Origin: Canna indica
Lineage: Eukaryota > Streptophyta > Magnoliopsida > Zingiberales > Cannaceae
Direction: 5' to 3'
Assembly (NCBI GenBank): GCA_034359265.1
Contig: CP136891.1
Location: 55,692,501 to 55,756,500, forward strand
Length of the DNA stretch: 64,000 nucleotides
Shown in pieces: positions 11,231 through 22,797 of this stretch. The notes under the pieces are model-generated. The model was not told the origin of the DNA. It searched no databases and saw only the letters and a program-made list of their open reading frames with translations. The translations under genes and the position numbers were made by a program. Positions within the stretch are counted from its first letter, which is position 1. Each line of letters starts with the position of its first letter.

Positions 11231-12300
11231 ATCTATTCATTAAAAAAATTAGAGTTAAGTAGTGAAGGACTAAAACATCACAAAATCAGGAGCCTACCCT
11301 GATTAAAAAATTAGAGTTAAGTAAGCATTTGCTATATTCAAAATAGACCACAAAAAGACACGCACACACATATAGACCAAGTGCTCTAACTTAGTCAATG
11401 TACATCTTAGCCATAGTTCTTTAGATACTCATTGTATTGGATGGACAGACGTAAGCTTTGTTACAGGCATGCTATTTTTTGGACCTAAAGGAACTATTAT
11501 TATTGGATGCTTCACAATCTTCTTAATTGAACTATGAGAGTTTCTACTTCTATAATCTGCATCCACTTGGTAGTCTTCTGTCTTTATATGGCTATTATTT
11601 ATCTATAGTTATATACAATATTGTAGATTCCACAAAATATTCACATCTCTTTGAACAAAAGCTAATTTGATTAGTTAATGCGGGTGCTAAAGGATGTCCT
11701 TGCAGCTGTACGTGTACCATATGCTTATGATTTTGCATTTATCTTACTCAGTAATTGTGAAGCTGCTGACTTGTCTGCTGACTAAACTACAGATGAATAT
11801 TCATCAGAGTTGGGACTGAAATATGCAATGAAGAATATTATATCTCTAGGTTGAATCAACTTTAGCAATTCAAATTTACAGCCAAAGGTCAAGGCAATTC
11901 AAGAGAGATATATAGAAACTGGGTTTTGCTATGAATTCTCTAGCTAAAGTGACAAAATATGTAAAAGAAATTGGAAACAGAATGTGAACAATCATTATTG
12001 TTTGTTAATTATCTGGTACTTCTTCCATTCTTCCTGGTATAAGCAATTGATACTTATAGTTTGTTAATTATCTGGTACAATCATTATTGTTTGTTAATTA
12101 TCTTTTTTGTTTAGTAAGCAAATTAGTGTATTTGGTCACGCAATGAACTCTACCATTGATATTTGATAAAGAATGTAGATTTCAGTTGGGTTCATTATAG
12201 TTGTTCTAATGCAAGATAGTTTTGTCTACTATGTCATTCATATCATGTTCTACCAAAATCTAGTGCAAGCAGGATCAGTATTCAGTCTACCAAAATAAAA
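11231..12300. other. Harbinger interior without recognisable gene
   Basis: AT-rich DNA upstream (minus-strand sense) of the transposase. A short repeat of TTTGTTAATTATCTGGTAC occurs near 12000 and 12060, but no reading frame matches a known protein. It may be intron or 5' region of the transposase transcript, or an older decayed insertion. Confidence 0.4.
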
Positions 12301-12660
12301 TTCTACCAAAAGAAAGAGGGCGCACGCGCAGCGGCCAGTCGAGTGAGGCGCTGCCTCACTCGTCGCTGTGCAAGAGGCTCGCTGCCTCCTGCGCAACGGC
12401 GAATGAGGTAGCACCTCACTCGTCGCGTCCTCTGTCGCTAGAGGGTCGCTGCCCGTCCTCCGGCGTTGGCGATCGGGGGTGGAAGAGAAATAGGGATGGG
12501 GAGGGATGGGGAAGAAGGTACCTGGCGTTCGTGCGTTCGAAGAAGAGGAGAGCGTTCGTGCGTTCGAAGAAGAGGAGAAGACGAATCGGTTGGATAGTGC
12601 AGGCTAATGAGGACTCCCAAGGGTGTATTACTAATACCCCTTATAGTAGGTTAGGGGGTA
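12301..12660 (-). promoter_or_regulatory. GC-rich promoter or leader region of the Harbinger genes, with a 27-bp duplication
   Basis: 12310-12480 is GC-rich and contains two copies of CCTCACTCGTCGC. 12525-12578 is an exact tandem duplication of a 27-bp unit (GCGTTCGTGCGTTCGAAGAA...). It lies just inside the right terminal region, ahead of the minus-strand transposase, where a promoter and leader would be expected. No TATA box was assigned. Confidence 0.4.
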
Positions 12661-12740
12661 TTATATTTAGTACATGTATTATTTAATACCTCCTTCCAAA
12701 CATAGTATAGTATTATATAATACTATACAAGATCCTTATC

Positions 12741-12762
12741 CTGGGTACCAAACAGGCCCCTG
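12741..12762 (-). repeat. Right Harbinger terminal repeat and target duplication (CTG, 12760-12762)
   Basis: The element ends ...CTGGGTACCAAACAGGCCC at 12759, followed by CTG, which matches 1169-1171. The preceding 100 bp is palindromic and AT-rich (TAGTATTATATAATACTA), typical of Tourist/PIF ends. Confidence 0.85.
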
Positions 12763-13351
12763 GTGTAATAACAGATTGGGAAATAAAAGAATACTAGCCA
12801 AATTGGATAAAATTTATGCTAACTATGAATGGTTGTCAATGTTTGATAAAACAATTGTCTATCATTTGGAAAGGATGACATCAGACCACAAGCATCTTTT
12901 GGTTGATACTATGCCTAAGAATCTTCCCTCCAATCATATCCAAAGTGATTCTTTTAAAGTTGCAAGTAGTACTATCTCTGAGATGGTATCTTTTGAAGAA
13001 ACTTTGACTGACTTAGGAAAAAATCTTGTAAGATGGAACAAAGAGAAGATTGGCTCTCTTGTAAGATGGAAGATATTGTGATAAAGGCCTTAGCAATGAA
13101 CAAGACCAAGACAGATGAGATGTTTGGTTAACAAGATCATGGTTTACAATAGACAAATTCATATTAAGTGGTGGTCAAAAGCAAGAACTTTGTGTATGAA
13201 GCAAAATGATAAAAATACAAAATTCTTTCAAAATCTTGTTAAATTCAAAAAAGCAAGGAATGCCATATTTGAAATTGACCTAGATGATAGAATAATCAAC
13301 AAGCCAACTAAGATGGTAGAAGAATTTGCCAGATGGTATAAAGATCTTTGA
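12760..13351 (+). pseudogene. LINE endonuclease C-terminus and linker
   Basis: Continues the endonuclease interrupted at 1171: W-C-N-N-R, then KRILAKLDKIYANYEWLSMF and MTSDHKHLLVDT, the conserved SDH block that contains the catalytic His. The linker up to the reverse transcriptase follows in the same frame (KIMVYNRQIHIKWWSKARTL, NTKFFQN) with stops at 13081 and 13351. Confidence 0.85.
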
Positions 13352-13435
13352 AGTAATGAAACAACTATTAACATGGACTAGAGTATCTTCAAAAGCTTAA
13401 AGTGGAATAAAATCCCAATTGATAAACACACTCAA

Positions 13436-14277
13436 GTGGTTAGCAAGTTCACAGAGAAAGAAGTGTTTGTTGCCATCAATAATCTGGGAAGGGGAAAAGC
13501 CCCTGGCTCAGATGATTATAATATGAAATTCTTCATAAATTTTTGGGACAACATAAAGGCCTCTTTCATGGTAGCCCTTGATGAGTTTCACAAGTATAAT
13601 ATCATTCCGAAATCTTGGGGAAGAATCAGCTTAATTTTCATTCCTAAAATTGACAATGCTAGGAGGATTACTGACTATAGACCCATTGCCTTGTGCAATG
13701 TAGTCTATAAAATCTTAGCTAAAATTCTAGTTAATAGATGTAAGCAGTTTATAGGACATCTAACGTCAAGTGAGCAAATGACTTTTGTCAAAAGCAAGAA
13801 TCTTCATGATAATATTTTAATGATACGTGAGATGATTAACATTATTCAGAAATCAAAGAGAAAAATGTCTTATTTTATCTTTAAACTAGACATTGAAAAG
13901 GCATTTGACAAGGTCTATTGGGCTGCCTTAGACAAAATTTGAGAATTCATGAATTTTCCTATGAAACTGAGGAATTGGCTTCAGGCTTGTCTAAATTATT
14001 CTAATTTTACTTGTTCAATAAATGGATTCAGATCTTCCAATTTCAAAACTCACAAGGGTGTCAGACAGGGGATCCTTTATCCCCCTATTTCTTCATTATG
14101 ATGCAGGAATTACTCTCCATGCTCATCAAAGATGCAATTTCAAAAGATGATATTAAAGCATTTAAGTATAAAAATATATCTGTAAGTCACCTTTTCTTTA
14201 CTGATGACATATTAATCTTTGTGAAAAGTTGCAAAAGCTCAAGTTTGAAGATGAAAGAGATATTGAATCTTAATTGA
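13436..14277 (+). pseudogene. LINE reverse transcriptase, palm and fingers
   Basis: Shows GRGKAPGSDDYNMKFF, WGRISLIFIPK, DYRPIALCNVVYKILAKIL and FKLDIEKAFDKVYW (first catalytic Asp), a stop at 13940-13942, then KGVRQG followed by DPLSPYFF one frame over. One G is missing from the run at 14067-14070, which explains the shift. The second catalytic block is LFFTDDILIF (family FADD). Polymerise cDNA from RNA when intact; here three or more lesions. Confidence 0.88.
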
Positions 14278-15160
14278 AGCTACACAAATCAGAAAGTAAA
14301 CAGTTTAAAGTATGAAATCATATTTCCTAGCTATTGTTCTTTAAGTGTAAAGTCTGAAATCTGTAGTATCTTCAACATAAAGGAAGGTTCACTTCCTACG
14401 AAGCACTTAGGCATTCCCATTGACAAATGAAAGCTTAACCATAACCTTCAAAGTGTAATTCTTGAGAAGGCTTCCAACAGGATTGAGAATTGGACAAGTA
14501 AATATATTTCTCATGCTGGTAAGACTATTTTAATTAACTCTGTTGTTAACTCCATCCCTATACACTCATTGTCAACTACATGGATAAAAGAGAGTGTCAT
14601 CAACAAGTATAAAAGATCTACAAGAAATTTCTTTTGGAATTTTAGTAAAAAAAAGAAAGTCATTCATTTAGTCAATTGGGAGGTCTTAACCAAAAGTAAA
14701 AAGGATGGAGGATTGGGAATCAAAGACCTTAGTATTTTGAAGTACTTTATTCATGCTAATAAAATACTTCCTATACTGAAAAAGAAGGAACACTTATGGT
14801 CTAAGTTACTCACGGCTAGAAATGCCAATTTTCACTCTTGGAATGACAATCATAATCTGAAATCATCTTGGGCTTCTAAAATTTTTTTTTCTGCCATTAA
14901 AAAGCTTAGGCTTGGTCTGAAGTTAAAAGTTGGCAATGACATGAACGTAAACTTGTTAAATGACTCCTGGATTGATTGCGTCCCAATTAACAGATGGCCT
15001 GCATTTGTCAATGCCTCAATGTCAAACAATTTGGAAGTAGTAGCTGAGCTCATTGATGATGGAACATGGAATACTCATACATTGCATAACATTTTTCGTA
15101 GGTTGCTTGTAATGAGAGTAGGCCAAATTTTTCTTGCAAAGCACACTGCAAATGACAAGT
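14278..15160 (+). pseudogene. LINE reverse transcriptase thumb/connection region
   Basis: A decayed stretch with KHLGIPI (14402-14420), then RIENWTSKYISHAGKTILIN and SIPIHSLSTTWIKESVINKY, then NWEVLTKSKKDGGLGIKDLS, the KxxGGLGxxxL block of plant LINEs, and a clear frame at 14569-15162. Frame changes near 14277 and 14430. Confidence 0.8.
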
Positions 15161-16350
15161 AGATATGAGCACTTAATGATAAAGGGAAACTATCATGTAA
15201 AATTACCTATAATTATCTAAAAGGAAGTGAAAAACTTATAAGCTCTCCTGATTACTTATCAAAGTTCTGCAAGCTTCCAAATCATTTATGTTATGTTTGT
15301 GGAGAAGAAACTGATAGTATTAAGCACATTCTATTTGATTGCTCTTTTGCTAAAGATTTTTTACTTACAGTAGAATCAGATTGTAATCTCAAATTCGAAA
15401 TAGAACATCCTGGTATAATGGTATGTGGTTTAAGGAATGTGAAAACTTAGGAAAGAAAGAAAGTGAGGCCTTGCTAGCTCTAATTGTTGTTGGTTTGTGG
15501 AACCTGTGGAAGAATAAAAATAACTGGGTATTCAATGGAAAATGCTCATCTATAAATCTTCTGTTCTACAAATCGTTTGCAGAATTGAACCTGTCCAAAT
15601 TCACAAATAGCTCTAAGATAATGATAAATGTGCTAGAGTCTCCTAGTGACATTTCAAAAGCAAAGAACATTGATGACAACAGTACGACTTCCGAAATTGA
15701 CAACACTTGTGTTTTTTATTCCGGTATGAATAGAACTGATGGAATTGATCAAAGAACAATGAATTCATGTAAGATTTTAAGTGATGTTGCATGGTTAAAT
15801 GAAAGTAATTCCATAGGCCTTGGATTTCAGATTTTGCATGAAAATGAGAGCTTAACTCATAGCTGCTTTAGCTATATGTTTGCACCTACTCCTCTCTCGA
15901 CTGAACTTTGGGCTCTATGATTGAGTGTTATTAAAGCTAAGGTCCTAAACATAAAGCATATAAAGGTCTTCTCTGATTGTCTTCAAGCTATAAATATTCT
16001 GGAGAAGAAATTTAAAGCACCTTGGTTCTTAAAAGACCTTGTTAAGGAGATATGGAGGATTCTTAAATTCTTTGATTAATGATACATCTCAAAAGGAACA
16101 AGAATATAGATGCTCATCAATTGGCAAAGGAAGGCTTCAAATAGTATTCAGAAACTTAGTTTTCTTCCTTTATTCATTTACTCTACTAGTGTTTCAGAGT
16201 TAGTCAAACAGAGAATTTTATTTTCAAATGTAGATGCCCATTGTACACGAGACAATGTACAAGTTTTAGCTCTTGATGAAGTTAATAATATTGATAGCTT
16301 TCAAAGGAGAATGTGTTCTTGCTTGGTTGAGGATGAGTATTCTTGATCCT
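15161..16350 (+). pseudogene. LINE zinc-binding region and C-terminal RNase H
   Basis: 15280-15360 has the CYVCGEETDSIKHILFDC pattern, the zf-RVT motif C-x2-C-x7-H-x4-C. 15423-15920 carries LWNLWKNKNNWVFNGK and then an RNase H-like region (SDVAWLNESNSIGLGFQILH, STELWAL), continued after a stop by KVFSDCLQAINIL (catalytic Asp area) and IDAHQLAKEG. This order is that of plant L1 elements carrying the archaeal-type RNase H. The coding part ends near 16345 (SCLVEDEYS) and a T-run/A-run tail follows. Confidence 0.83.
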
Positions 16351-16380
16351 ATTTGAAGTTGCTTTTTTTTATAAAAAAAA

Positions 16381-17719
16381 TCAACATATTATAAATATAT
16401 ACGAGAAGATGCATAAATAAAATAGTCAATTGCAGTATTTAAGCTTTTAATTTGTTAAACTAATCATCATTCTTTGACGATATACATCTCCTCATAATAT
16501 TTTAATCAAATTTTCAAATAAATTCTTTTTTTAACTTAAGTCATCCAATGAAATACTCTCTCACTTATTACACTATTTTTTTAAATAAAGCAAGTGAATA
16601 TATTCATAACTAATGAATAACTAGAAAGATAGTTTAGTATTAAGTAAGAATTAAACTTTGAGCAATTTTTAAAAATCATAATATTGATTAGTAAAATTTT
16701 CAGATCCACAAAAAGGATCTAGAATTTTTTAGATTCATATTTTTTTAAAAAAATTATCAAAATACTATCGAGTTCGGATTTGGTACTCGGTTCCAAATTT
16801 TTACAAAAGTCTGAAAAATAATAGGTTTTAGACTTTCTCAAAAATGTGGAACTGAAATAAATAAGATAAACTTATCATTTTTTGATAACTATAATGATGA
16901 TTACGATATACATAGTGTTTTTAATGAGTTTATTTCGTATATTATTGATAGTATTTAGAACTTTTTGAAAATTTTTAGTAGGTTCTTGACTTTTTTAAAA
17001 GCGTAGAACTAATAGGTTTCAAATTTTTATAAAAGTCTAAAACCAAATATTTTTATTATTTATATTATGGTTTAGAGTAATTGCTCTAAAATTTTTATGG
17101 AATGTTAAGTATGCCAACACATCTCGAAGCACGAGGTACCTGCTACGTGAGGTGAAAAAGTAACTAATTCAATTTTAATCAAAATAAGACTAATATATAT
17201 TACCAAACACATTCTCGTTGCCAAATTACACTCAAAGGCTGTACATCTTTGTTACTTTTTATTCGAATACTCTTGTATAGTAAACAATATAATAGCCACC
17301 TCTCCTTCTCAATCTCCTCAATTTTTTTTCTCAAAACCAAATGCTTTGACCAAATGTTCGATCTAGTACAAGTGAGGCCATCTGCGCGAATTTGAACAAG
17401 GAACGAAGGAAATTAGGAACCACGCAAGGGAGTCTAGGTACGTATTAAGAGAGAGAATTTAAGCATCTAACAAAAAAAATCTAAGCGCCAAATGAGAAAA
17501 TCTTACTCTACTTGCCCGTCGTGCCCAAATTCTCTACTTGTTTTCGTATACTAAGATTCTTCTAGTTGTTTTCATATATTTTTCAATAATAAAATTTGTT
17601 CAACCAGTTAATTAATGTTAAATAGTTGTATTCGTTCAATTAATTCTATATTACGCATGAGTGAAGATGTTGTAATGCATATCGGTAGAAGTGACAACGG
17701 TTTAATTTTCACCTCTATG
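16381..17719. other. AT-rich intergenic DNA, nothing recognised
   Basis: No reading frame, terminal repeat or RNA gene could be supported on either strand. Short near-repeats around TTTTTA/GTCTAAAA (16740-17060) suggest an old decayed foldback but do not resolve into clear arms. Confidence 0.5.
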
Positions 17720-18057
17720 CACTACAATAAAATTGACCTATAGAGGTAGATAATTAGAGATAAATTAGATTTTTATTTTTAAATCTTCACATTTAAAAAT
17801 TAATATACATAAAATTTATCCCTAATTAGTCTATAAAAATAATTTTATAGTCAGATCAATTAAGTGACTCAGTTGCTGGTGTTTTCATAATTTAGAATCA
17901 AATCAATTAAATGACTCTGTTATTGTTGTTTCTATAGATCTTTAGAGACTAATTATGAACAAATTTTATGTCTATTAGTCTCTAGATGTGAGGATTTAAA
18001 AACAAAAATATAATTTATCTCTAATTTTGTGTCTCTATAGGTCAATTATGTTGTAGT
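17720..18057. mobile_element. MITE-like foldback element, about 338 bp
   Basis: The left end, CTACAATAAAATTGACCTAT, and the reverse complement of the right end, CTACAACATAATTGACCTAT, match at all but two positions, and the similarity continues inward (ATAGAG..., then AATTAG/CTAATT blocks) almost to the middle. CACTACAA-type ends suggest a CACTA- or Mutator-derived MITE; the target duplication is unclear (TGCA and TGTA lie near the two ends). Confidence 0.75.
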
Positions 18058-20760
18058 AATGTATGGACAATCAAAAATGAAATTATTTAGAAATCTATTA
18101 TCCAAGATCGAAACTAAAACCAATCCATTTTTTGAATTACTATATGAAGTCAAAAATCGCCCATTACTAAATGGTTAACTAATTACTAAAAAATAAAATA
18201 AAATAATTTACACAAATTAAACTATAAAAGATCCTTGTGATGATTGATAATTAAATGAAAATATCTTAAGCCAAAAGTGAAAGAAATAACAATGTATATC
18301 TTAAGCCATGTTTTTTATTGTTTCAATTATACTATATGTTATTCCCGGAAAAAAAGAGTAATTATTATTTTTATATGGATTTCGAATTTTTTTAAAATTT
18401 TTATATGATTGAGGGATCTTTGTGTAAATTTATGTATTGGAAGGGGCTTTTTTGTAAAATGACCAATTTAGGGATAGGAGACGTGAGTCTTTAGGATAAT
18501 CTATTGTCAAACTTAGGTATGATTCTTATCTCTCTCCTTTGTCTTCTGTCATTTTCTCGGCTAGAAATAAGGAATGGTTATTTGATTATTTGAGGTTGGG
18601 GATAAACATCTCTTCTTGGTAGTTCCAACGGGGCAGGAAGAGGAAAGGAAAGGTATAAGTGATAAATTTAATTAGAGGGATGAAAATATTAAGAAGTGAC
18701 TGTAGCAATATTTTGAGAGAGAGAGAGATAAAATATTTGATTTTTTTGTTAAAATTGATTTTGTTAATGGAAAATAGAACTAATTTCCTTGATGATCGTG
18801 TCAAATTTTAGATTAGAGATTATTTTATAAGATTTTAGTATTTTTCAGCATTATAGGAGATTATTATTTGATTTTGACTAATCTTGGTGTATCTCGATTT
18901 ATGTAGGGTTGATGTTAATTTGAGTCATGATATTAATTTATTTTGTTTTGTTCATTGAGTATGGACTGAACTAGAACTATTGGGCATGATCGGATTAGAC
19001 CCAGCAGAGCCCTAAAACCAAATTCAAGCTAAACTAGACGACTTTCCTCAAGGGCTATACCTAGCTGCATTCTCAAACCTGATTCGAGCCAGACCAGACG
19101 GTTCCACCCGGGGGCTCCATCTGGCCAAACAAGGACATGCACATCCTTCTTTATCACGAGGGATAGTAGTTGTGATATTCATATAGTTGTGTACAAAATC
19201 ATCATGACATAATAATTGGTCATCTTCCTTGTTGACATATTGAGGAATCCTACTCAGTTTTCCGTCGATTTTTATTGTTTTTGCCTCAGATTCGCAGGTA
19301 CGAGTTAGTAGTTGATGAGGTCTAGTTAGATAGAATAAAGGCGGCGTGCTTTGACATCGATTCCCATAATATTGTATACATTTTTCTCCTTATGAATATT
19401 TTAGTATTGTGTAAAATACTATTCCAATATTCAACCGTGAAGTAATTTTAAGTATATGTTGTATCTTATAGGAATTTCGTTAGTAGGGTGTAACTCTGTA
19501 TTTTATTAATATATATGTAAAACTTCTTTTGGTTATTGTTTTATAATTGAAGTTGAACCAATTTAAATCGATTTTCTAAATTTACTAACCGAAATTGAAA
19601 TTGAACTGCAAAATTACTATCTACAATCGAATTTTGTGATTCGAATAGCCGATTAACCGATTTTAGTTGTCATCCCTATATACATGCATGCTAAAGAGTG
19701 ATGACACAAAATAAAATGTCTAAATAAATTTAATTACAATTGTTTCGATCATAGTGTATAAATTTTTTTTTATAAATATCCAAATAGAAATTCTATGTAC
19801 AAAAAGGATGATCCAGTGCATGAAGCAATCCCATATATGTGAGCTCTGGGACAGATTGATGTACGCAGTTTCCTTTTAGTTTTTTGCAAAGAAATTTTTT
19901 CATAGCTCGAATCCATAACCTCTAGGTTACAAGTGGGTAATTTTATTGTTACCCAAGCTATCCTCTATGTATATTATAATAATATTGGAATTACTTTCTT
20001 TTGAATAAAATTATTCTAATAAATCAAACCAAATTGAGTAGAACAAATTCAATCATACGTAGAAATAATAAAATCAAATTTATTTTCAAATTGAACCATT
20101 TGTTTTCTTGTTGGATTTTAAATCAAAATATTAATAGTAAAATATTATTATTAATATTAATAATATAATCAACCTACTAGTCGTTTAGTGGTTAAATATT
20201 TAAGAATATTTTTAATAGGTCTCAGATTTGATCATTGGTTATAATATTTTATGCATATAATTTTGCATCTACGTATGTTTTCAAATATGTGTTGTGCGTA
20301 TATGTTCATGTATGTCTTGGTACGATTATGTTATAAAATTATTTTTTAAAAAAATATCAATGATATAAATACGTAGGATATTCATTATTAAAATTCGACC
20401 TTTTATCAAAAATTAATTATAATAAACTATTATTTATTCATGCATGCTATAGTAACAATCAAGTCCATCTCCCACCTTATATCTAAATGCCATAACCATT
20501 TGAGATATATAACTTAATTAGTATTTTAGAACTAATAATTCTTAATTCAATTCAATCTATATAAATTGAAAGTGGAATTCCGATTTAACAAAATATTTTA
20601 GTATATACCGACGGTGAAATCGAATAATTTATTTAAAAATGGTAAATCAAATCAAATCAAATCAATTTCAACGGCAAAACATTATCTTGTAAATAACTAA
20701 TGATATAGAATGACATCAAAAAAAAAATGCATTAATGGATCCATCGCTGTTCTACAGTTA
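18058..20760. other. AT-rich intergenic DNA without supported genes
   Basis: No coding region is recognisable. A more GC-rich patch at 18965-19330 contains two diverged copies of a phrase like CTAGACGACTTTCC / CCAGACGGTTCCAC but matches no known protein. At 19550-19690 a segment ends GTCATCCCTA, an end shared by many hAT-type MITEs, but its partner end was not found. Confidence 0.45.
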
Positions 20761-21523
20761 AAATTTATAAACAATTATTTAAAATCATAATTTAGGCACG
20801 AGATTTTCTTAAATTCATAATATCGATCTCAATTTTTTCACATTCATAATTAAATGGTCAAAGTTTTAAATTTACCTTACATTTCAAAATATGATTTTAT
20901 TTTTACTAATTAAAGACTTTTCTAAAAGTCTTTAAGTGACTCAAAATAAAATATTTTAATTATTATTCATAATATATATTTTTTCAGTAATTCATATTAA
21001 TATTGTAGTAGATAAAAATTTATTTTAGTGGCTCATAATATTATTATCTTATTTTTGAAATATTTAAAATATTTTTTAAAAATATTTAAATACTTAAATT
21101 ATACACTTGTTAAGTAAAATGCAACGTAAATTAATTTTTAAATAATTATTGTAGTAATTTTTTTAGTGTCTAAAAATTTTTTAGTTGACAAAATTATAAT
21201 TTTTTATTTTTTTATGTAAAAATATTTAAATGCATAAATTCATAAAATAATAATATTATTAGTCACTAAAATAAATTTTTATGTACTATAACATTAATAT
21301 ATATTGCTTAAAAAATTATTATGAATAATAATAAAAATATTTTGTTTTGAGCTCATTATTTTTTTAAAAAAATCTTTAATTAATAAAAAAGGAACGTATT
21401 TTGAAATGGAATAAAAATCCGAAACTTTAATTATTTAATTATGAATTTGAAAAAATCGAGATTATCCGGAAAAAATCTCATGTCAAATTATAATTTTGAA
21501 TAATTACTCAAAATTTATTACTA
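20761..21523. mobile_element. Large AT-rich inverted-repeat (foldback) element, about 760 bp
   Basis: The left arm (from about 20761, with TCATAATTTAGGCACGAGAT) and the reverse complement of the right arm (with TATAATTTGACATGAGATTT) can be followed against each other for about 350 bp to a centre near 21140. Shared blocks include AATTCATAATTAAAT, ATTTCAAAATA and AAAAATTTATTTTAGT. No coding potential. Non-autonomous foldback element of unknown superfamily. Confidence 0.75.
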
Positions 21524-22360
21524 ATTTGATAAAGTATCTTTTGTTCGTACCCAAGTTGCTCACTTGCTCTTCTCCTTTCACTATCGCTTCTTCCCTCTCC
21601 ATTATCCAAACGTGAGCAATCTCCGTCTCTGTGGGTGGGCCAGCTGCATGTTCTTATTCGGATTCGGGTCTGGTTGAACAGGAGTACTGGGGACCCATTC
21701 AGGATAAGTTCTTATCCGAACCGGGTTGGATTCATTGCAATTGGTCGATCCATATCAAAAATGTATACGGCGAAGATGACTCGTGTCCAATAAAAGTGAA
21801 GAGGGCTTTGTCATCCGTGTCGTGAAAGGAAAAGATAATATATTTGACATAATCAATTAAGGGTTGTCAACTGTGACGAGAAATCTTAAGAGTCAACTAC
21901 TACGACTCACCTTAATTAATGTTGAATTAGTCCTCTTCCAGATATATAGTATTTGACGGTGCCTTCTACTTAAATGCCAAAATGCCCTTAATATCACTGC
22001 ACAGTGCTCAGCCCTTGGAATTCCAGTTTAGGTTTCCATCTCTCTCAAGAAAAGACAATAATTAATTAAAAGTAGTTGAGAAAATTGCCAATGATATGAG
22101 CTGGTGGAGATGATGAATGGTTTAGAAACTTAAATAGTCAACCACCATGGCCTACGAGCTTTATTATGTTTCGTACAGTCTTTTTCTTAATTATGCAAAA
22201 AAGGAAAAAATCTTTTTCTTATTTCGGAATAATTTTCAGGAAAATTCTGATCCATAACAACGATCTTCACCATTTGCAGAATGCAAATGAAATATAAAAA
22301 GAATCTAAAAACATTATTCCTTTCATATTTCGGCAATTTTTTCACTCAGTCATTCTATTA
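21524..22360. other. Intergenic DNA without recognised gene
   Basis: Slightly more GC-rich at 21590-21830, where a 64-codon open frame (21631-21825) has no family resemblance. The rest is AT-rich. A degraded promoter or first-exon fragment is possible but unsupported. Confidence 0.4.
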
Positions 22361-22797
22361 CCACTAGAGGTGACAATTGACGGGGCTCGAATACACCCTA
22401 ACATAAATAAAAAATAATTTAAAAATAAAAAATAATTTTATACAATTGAATAATTGATTAAATATATATTTAAAAATTTAAAATATTATTAAGTAAATGA
22501 TAAAGTAAAAAAAAATAAAAAATATCAAATTAGATATTTATTTAAGTATTTTTAAATAATTTAAATAATTAATTAATTTATTAGAAAATATAAGTATTAA
22601 AAAATAAAAAAATTGAGCCATGTTCGGGCTCGAGCCAACCACAAATTGACTTCGGGCTAGACCGGGCATGACCCAGATACCCTAAAAGAAGTGCCCGACC
22701 CAACTAAAATAAGAGGTCTGGCCGGGTCAATCCCAGCCCAGATAGAGCCGTGTCCAGGGTCGCCCACATGTTGTCCCAAACCATTGCCACCTCTAGT
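22361..22797. mobile_element. hAT-like MITE, about 437 bp
   Basis: Ends are CTAGAGGTGACAATTG on the left and, reverse-complemented, CTAGAGGTGGCAATGG on the right. (C)TAGAGGTGGCAA is a common hAT MITE end. The middle is AT-rich, and the right half holds a GC-rich stretch with GGGCTCGAGCC and GCCCGACCC. An 8-bp duplication is only partly preserved (ATTACCAC and GTTTTCAC). Confidence 0.6.

Larger units (their letters stand above)
1172..12759 (-). mobile_element. PIF/Harbinger DNA transposon with two genes, split by a CACTA insertion
   Basis: Length is 11,588 bp, or about 4.4 kb without the CACTA element and its duplicated TTA. It carries the two genes typical of the superfamily, both on the minus strand: a Myb/SANT-like DNA-binding protein (8757-9690) and a HARBI1-like DDE nuclease (9985-11230). 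The right subterminal region (12660-12759) is AT-rich and precedes a terminal repeat. Both genes are broken, so the element is no longer autonomous. It sits inside LINE endonuclease codons, and the 3-bp CTG duplication is not the commonest (TWA) form. Confidence 0.88.
1..16380 (+). mobile_element. L1-type LINE (non-LTR retrotransposon), outermost layer, 5' end outside window
   Basis: Outer member of a three-layer nest. Pieces of one plant LINE ORF2 lie at 580-1171 (endonuclease) and 12760-16350 (endonuclease end, reverse transcriptase, zinc-binding region, RNase H). They read on across the Harbinger insertion: the codons before 1171 end in Y-T-W of the endonuclease GPQYTW motif, and the codons from 12760 continue W-C-N-N-R. 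Many stops and shifts show that it is dead. The 3' end is placed near 16380, after a T-rich/A-rich tail; the 5' end and the target-site duplication are not visible. The boundary at 16380 is approximate. Confidence 0.9.

Noticed and set aside
18586..18804. Lys/Ile/Phe-rich 72-codon frame
   Set aside because: Composition expected of AT-rich DNA; no motif.
21631..21825. 64-codon frame with a Trp/Cys-containing sequence
   Set aside because: No recognisable motif, no supporting neighbours or splice context; kept only as part of an intergenic description.
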